Assembly: GCF_023073335.1 (NCBI RefSeq)
Contig: NZ_JADPJG010000002.1
Coordinates: forward strand, 663,881-727,880
DNA length: 64,000 nucleotides
DNA from: Bradyrhizobium sp. 21
Lineage (GTDB): Bacteria > Pseudomonadota > Alphaproteobacteria > Rhizobiales > Xanthobacteraceae
Reading direction: 5' to 3'
How positions within the stretch are numbered: position 1 is the first letter of the stretch; each line of letters begins with the position of its first letter. The position numbers and the translations under genes are program-made. A model generated the notes under the pieces. The model had not been told where the DNA came from and did not search any database. It saw nothing but the letters and a program-made list of their open reading frames with translations. Shown in pieces: positions 62,261-64,000 of the stretch.

Positions 62261-63679
62261 CTACCTGCCTGCGCTGCTCGCGACGATCGAGGAGGACGAG
62301 GTGACGTGCTTGCCCAGCGCCAGATAGACGCCGCCGGAGACTGCGATGCCGAACAGCCAGCTCAGATCAGCGCCACCCAGCAGGTTGATCGAGACCGGCC
62401 CCTGCAGCGCGCCGACCAGACCGTCCTCCACCAGCCATCCGGCCACGAGGCCCGCAAGGAAGGCGATCATGCCGGCCCAGTTGATGTCGCCATAGGCGCT
62501 GGTCTCGGGCGAGCGGTAGAGTTCGGCGACGTCGATCTTGCCCTTCCGCTTGATGAAGAAGTCGGCGAGCACGACGCCGGCCCACGGGCTCATCCACAAC
62601 AGCAGGCTGATCATCCAATTGTCGAACGCCTTGGCGAAGGACGGCGCAAAGATGAAATACAGCGTGACGAGATAACCGGCGATGCCGACGATGACGGTGA
62701 GCCAGAAGCGCGAGAACTTGAGGCCTGCGCTGAGCGCCGCCAGCGTCGCCGAATAGACGTTGAGGATGTTGGTGGCGATCGGGCCGTGCAGCACCATCAG
62801 CAGGACCAGGATGCTGACCGGTCCGCCGAACACCGCGCTGACCATCTTGGCGGGATCGGTGTCCAGCGTGGTCGAGGCGATCGTCGCGCCGAGAACGGCG
62901 AGCCAGACGCTGGGCACCAGCATGCCGACATAGCTGTACCAGAACACGGATTTCGACGGCACGCTTTTCGGCACGAAGCGCGAATAGTCGGACGCCCAGG
63001 TGACCCACGAGATACCCCAGCCGACGCCGATCGCGGTCGTCAGCAGCGTCAGCATCGCGAGATGCGCGCCCGGCGGCAGCGAGCTCGTGAGGCCCCAGTT
63101 GACGACGCCGGGCCGGGTCCACGCCAAGATGCTCATCAGCACCATGATGGCGATGGTCGGCGGCACCGTGTATTTCTCGAAGGTACGGATGGCGTAGAAC
63201 CCGTAGACCCCGATCAGCACCTGTACGGCCATCACCAGCGTGATGATGACGATCTCGATCAGCCAGGTGTCGGGGATGCCAAACTGGCCGAGGATGCCGA
63301 TCGAGATCTTCACCGGGAAGTAGGTGTTGACGCCGATCCAGCCCAGCGTCATCACGAACATCAGGATGCTGGGCAGGTAGGCGCCGCGGACGCCGAACGC
63401 CGACCGGCTCAGCACCATCTGGTTGACGCCGGTCTTGTGCCCCATCACGGTGAAGGCGGCGAAGATCGCGCAGCCGACGATGTTGCCGAGCACGATGACC
63501 GCGATCGTTTCCATCAGACCCAATTTCAGGATGATGCCGAGGGCGCCGAGCGCCCAATTGACCGGCGCGATGTTGGCTCCCGCCCAGATCCACATCTGCT
63601 GCGGCCCGGTCGAGTCCCGGTCCGCGTCGGGAATTGGCTCGATGCTGTGTACGTCAGCGCGAAGTTCGGAATCCGTCAT
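62261..63679 (-). CDS. NCS1-family permease (hydantoin/uracil/allantoin/cytosine type)
   Basis: A 472-residue permease with about 12 membrane helices and the family features IWAGANIAPVNWALGALG, SRSAFGVRGAYLPSI, WVTWASDYSRFVP and SPWAGVVLADFF. ATG 63679 follows GGGGG. NCS1 carriers bring in nucleobases, hydantoins and allantoin with sodium or protons. With the formamidase in the same operon and the carbamoylase next door, a pyrimidine or hydantoin is the likely cargo. Confidence 0.92.
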   Translation of the reverse strand: MTDSELRADVHSIEPIPDADRDSTGPQQMWIWAGANIAPVNWALGALGIILKLGLMETIAVIVLGNIVGCAIFAAFTVMGHKTGVNQMVLSRSAFGVRGAYLPSILMFVMTLGWIGVNTYFPVKISIGILGQFGIPDTWLIEIVIITLVMAVQVLIGVYGFYAIRTFEKYTVPPTIAIMVLMSILAWTRPGVVNWGLTSSLPPGAHLAMLTLLTTAIGVGWGISWVTWASDYSRFVPKSVPSKSVFWYSYVGMLVPSVWLAVLGATIASTTLDTDPAKMVSAVFGGPVSILVLLMVLHGPIATNILNVYSATLAALSAGLKFSRFWLTVIVGIAGYLVTLYFIFAPSFAKAFDNWMISLLLWMSPWAGVVLADFFIKRKGKIDVAELYRSPETSAYGDINWAGMIAFLAGLVAGWLVEDGLVGALQGPVSINLLGGADLSWLFGIAVSGGVYLALGKHVTSSSSIVASSAGR

Positions 63680-64000
63680 GACATCCCCCAATACGAAGCA
63701 CGCTTCGTATCGTCGCAGCATAAATCGTGCCATTGCGTGCTGAGCTTCGGGCAGCAGCGCGTCGACCGCCGTTGGATGCAGCGCGCCTCGCGCCGGATGC
63801 CACTGAGTCTTCAGGGCGCGGACCTCCTGCGACGTGCTGCCGGAGTACGTGCCGGAGGTCGGGTCGCTGCGCGAGGGCCGTTGCACTGCCGGGCAGCCGC
63901 ACGATGATAAATTGAGCAGCCCAATTCAAAAGTGCATCAGCCGGCAGCAATGCCGGTGTCTAGTCGAATAGGGCAGTTGCGCTGTCACGACTGGGGTCGC
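63680..64000. other. intergenic region at right edge
   Basis: About 320 bp without a convincing gene. It holds the palindrome at 63691-63710 and GC-rich open frames on both strands without ribosome sites or motifs. A regulator gene may begin beyond the window. Confidence 0.5.
63691..63710. promoter_or_regulatory. operator-like palindrome upstream of the NCS1 permease
   Basis: ATACGAAGC-AC-GCTTCGTAT is a perfect inverted repeat with 9-bp arms and a 2-base centre, starting 12 bp upstream of the start codon, directly beside the GGGGG ribosome site. A repressor bound here would block transcription or initiation. The symmetry suits a TetR- or GntR-type dimer. Confidence 0.65.

Noticed and set aside
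63654..63950. Short open frames at the right edge
   Set aside because: GC-rich, Arg/Ala-heavy, without start signals, and overlapping the NCS1 promoter palindrome.

Overview
The window is GC-rich and gene-dense, with operons joined by ATGA/GTGA overlaps, many ABC importers and CoA-dependent catabolic genes. This points to a soil alphaproteobacterium of the Bradyrhizobium/Rhodopseudomonas type. The non-coding stretch near 37.24-37.93 kb resembles a dispersed repeat I recall from Bradyrhizobium genomes, which supports that placement, although no search was run. I recognised no tRNA, rRNA, CRISPR array or transposase. The window reads as a catabolic/uptake accessory region.

Region 1 (1-11.6 kb) handles hydantoin- or pyrimidine-like compounds. 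It holds a partial MFS transporter, a transthyretin-like (hydroxyisourate hydrolase family) protein, a polyamine-type ABC importer, an Asp/Glu/hydantoin-racemase-like protein and a GntR regulator. Divergently placed are a Tau/Thi-type ABC importer, a maleate-isomerase/decarboxylase-like protein and a D-hydantoinase. Region 2 (11.6-26.3 kb) is an acyl-CoA catabolic island built around a LacI regulator. The leftward arm has a tautomerase, acyl-CoA dehydrogenase, class I CoA-transferase, MaoC hydratase and a solute-binding protein. The rightward arm has three DHDPS-family lyases/aldolases, a class III CoA-transferase, an acyl-CoA dehydrogenase, a MaoC pair, a small barrel protein and an amino-acid-type ABC importer. 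Two near-identical LacI-type operators lie in the divergent promoter.

Region 3 (26.5-37.1 kb) is one long operon. A polyamine-type ABC importer runs directly into a three-subunit molybdenum hydroxylase (form II CoxSLM type) and an amidase, followed by a convergent LysR gene. A decayed repeat of about 0.7 kb separates this from region 4.

Region 4 (37.9-50.5 kb) looks like metal, probably nickel, acquisition. It has three HupE/UreJ-type membrane proteins with a parvulin-like protein, an exported PHP-fold protein with a histidine-rich tail, a 2OG-Fe(II) oxygenase-like protein, an MFS/spermidine-synthase fusion and a TonB-dependent receptor. An exact NikR-type operator (GTATGA-N16-TCATAC) lies just upstream of the receptor gene. 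I consider this the most interesting part of the window.

Region 5 (50.6-64 kb) is a second N-compound module. A Thi5/NMT1-type ABC importer is in an operon with a flavin monooxygenase and a class II aldolase, divergent from a GntR gene. Then come an SDR-like protein with a degenerate active site, an aminotransferase, an alpha/beta hydrolase and an M20 carbamoylase. Convergent to these are an acetamidase/formamidase and an NCS1 permease preceded by a perfect 9+2+9 palindrome. The classical hydantoin toolkit (permease, racemase-like, hydantoinase, carbamoylase) is therefore split between the two ends of the window.
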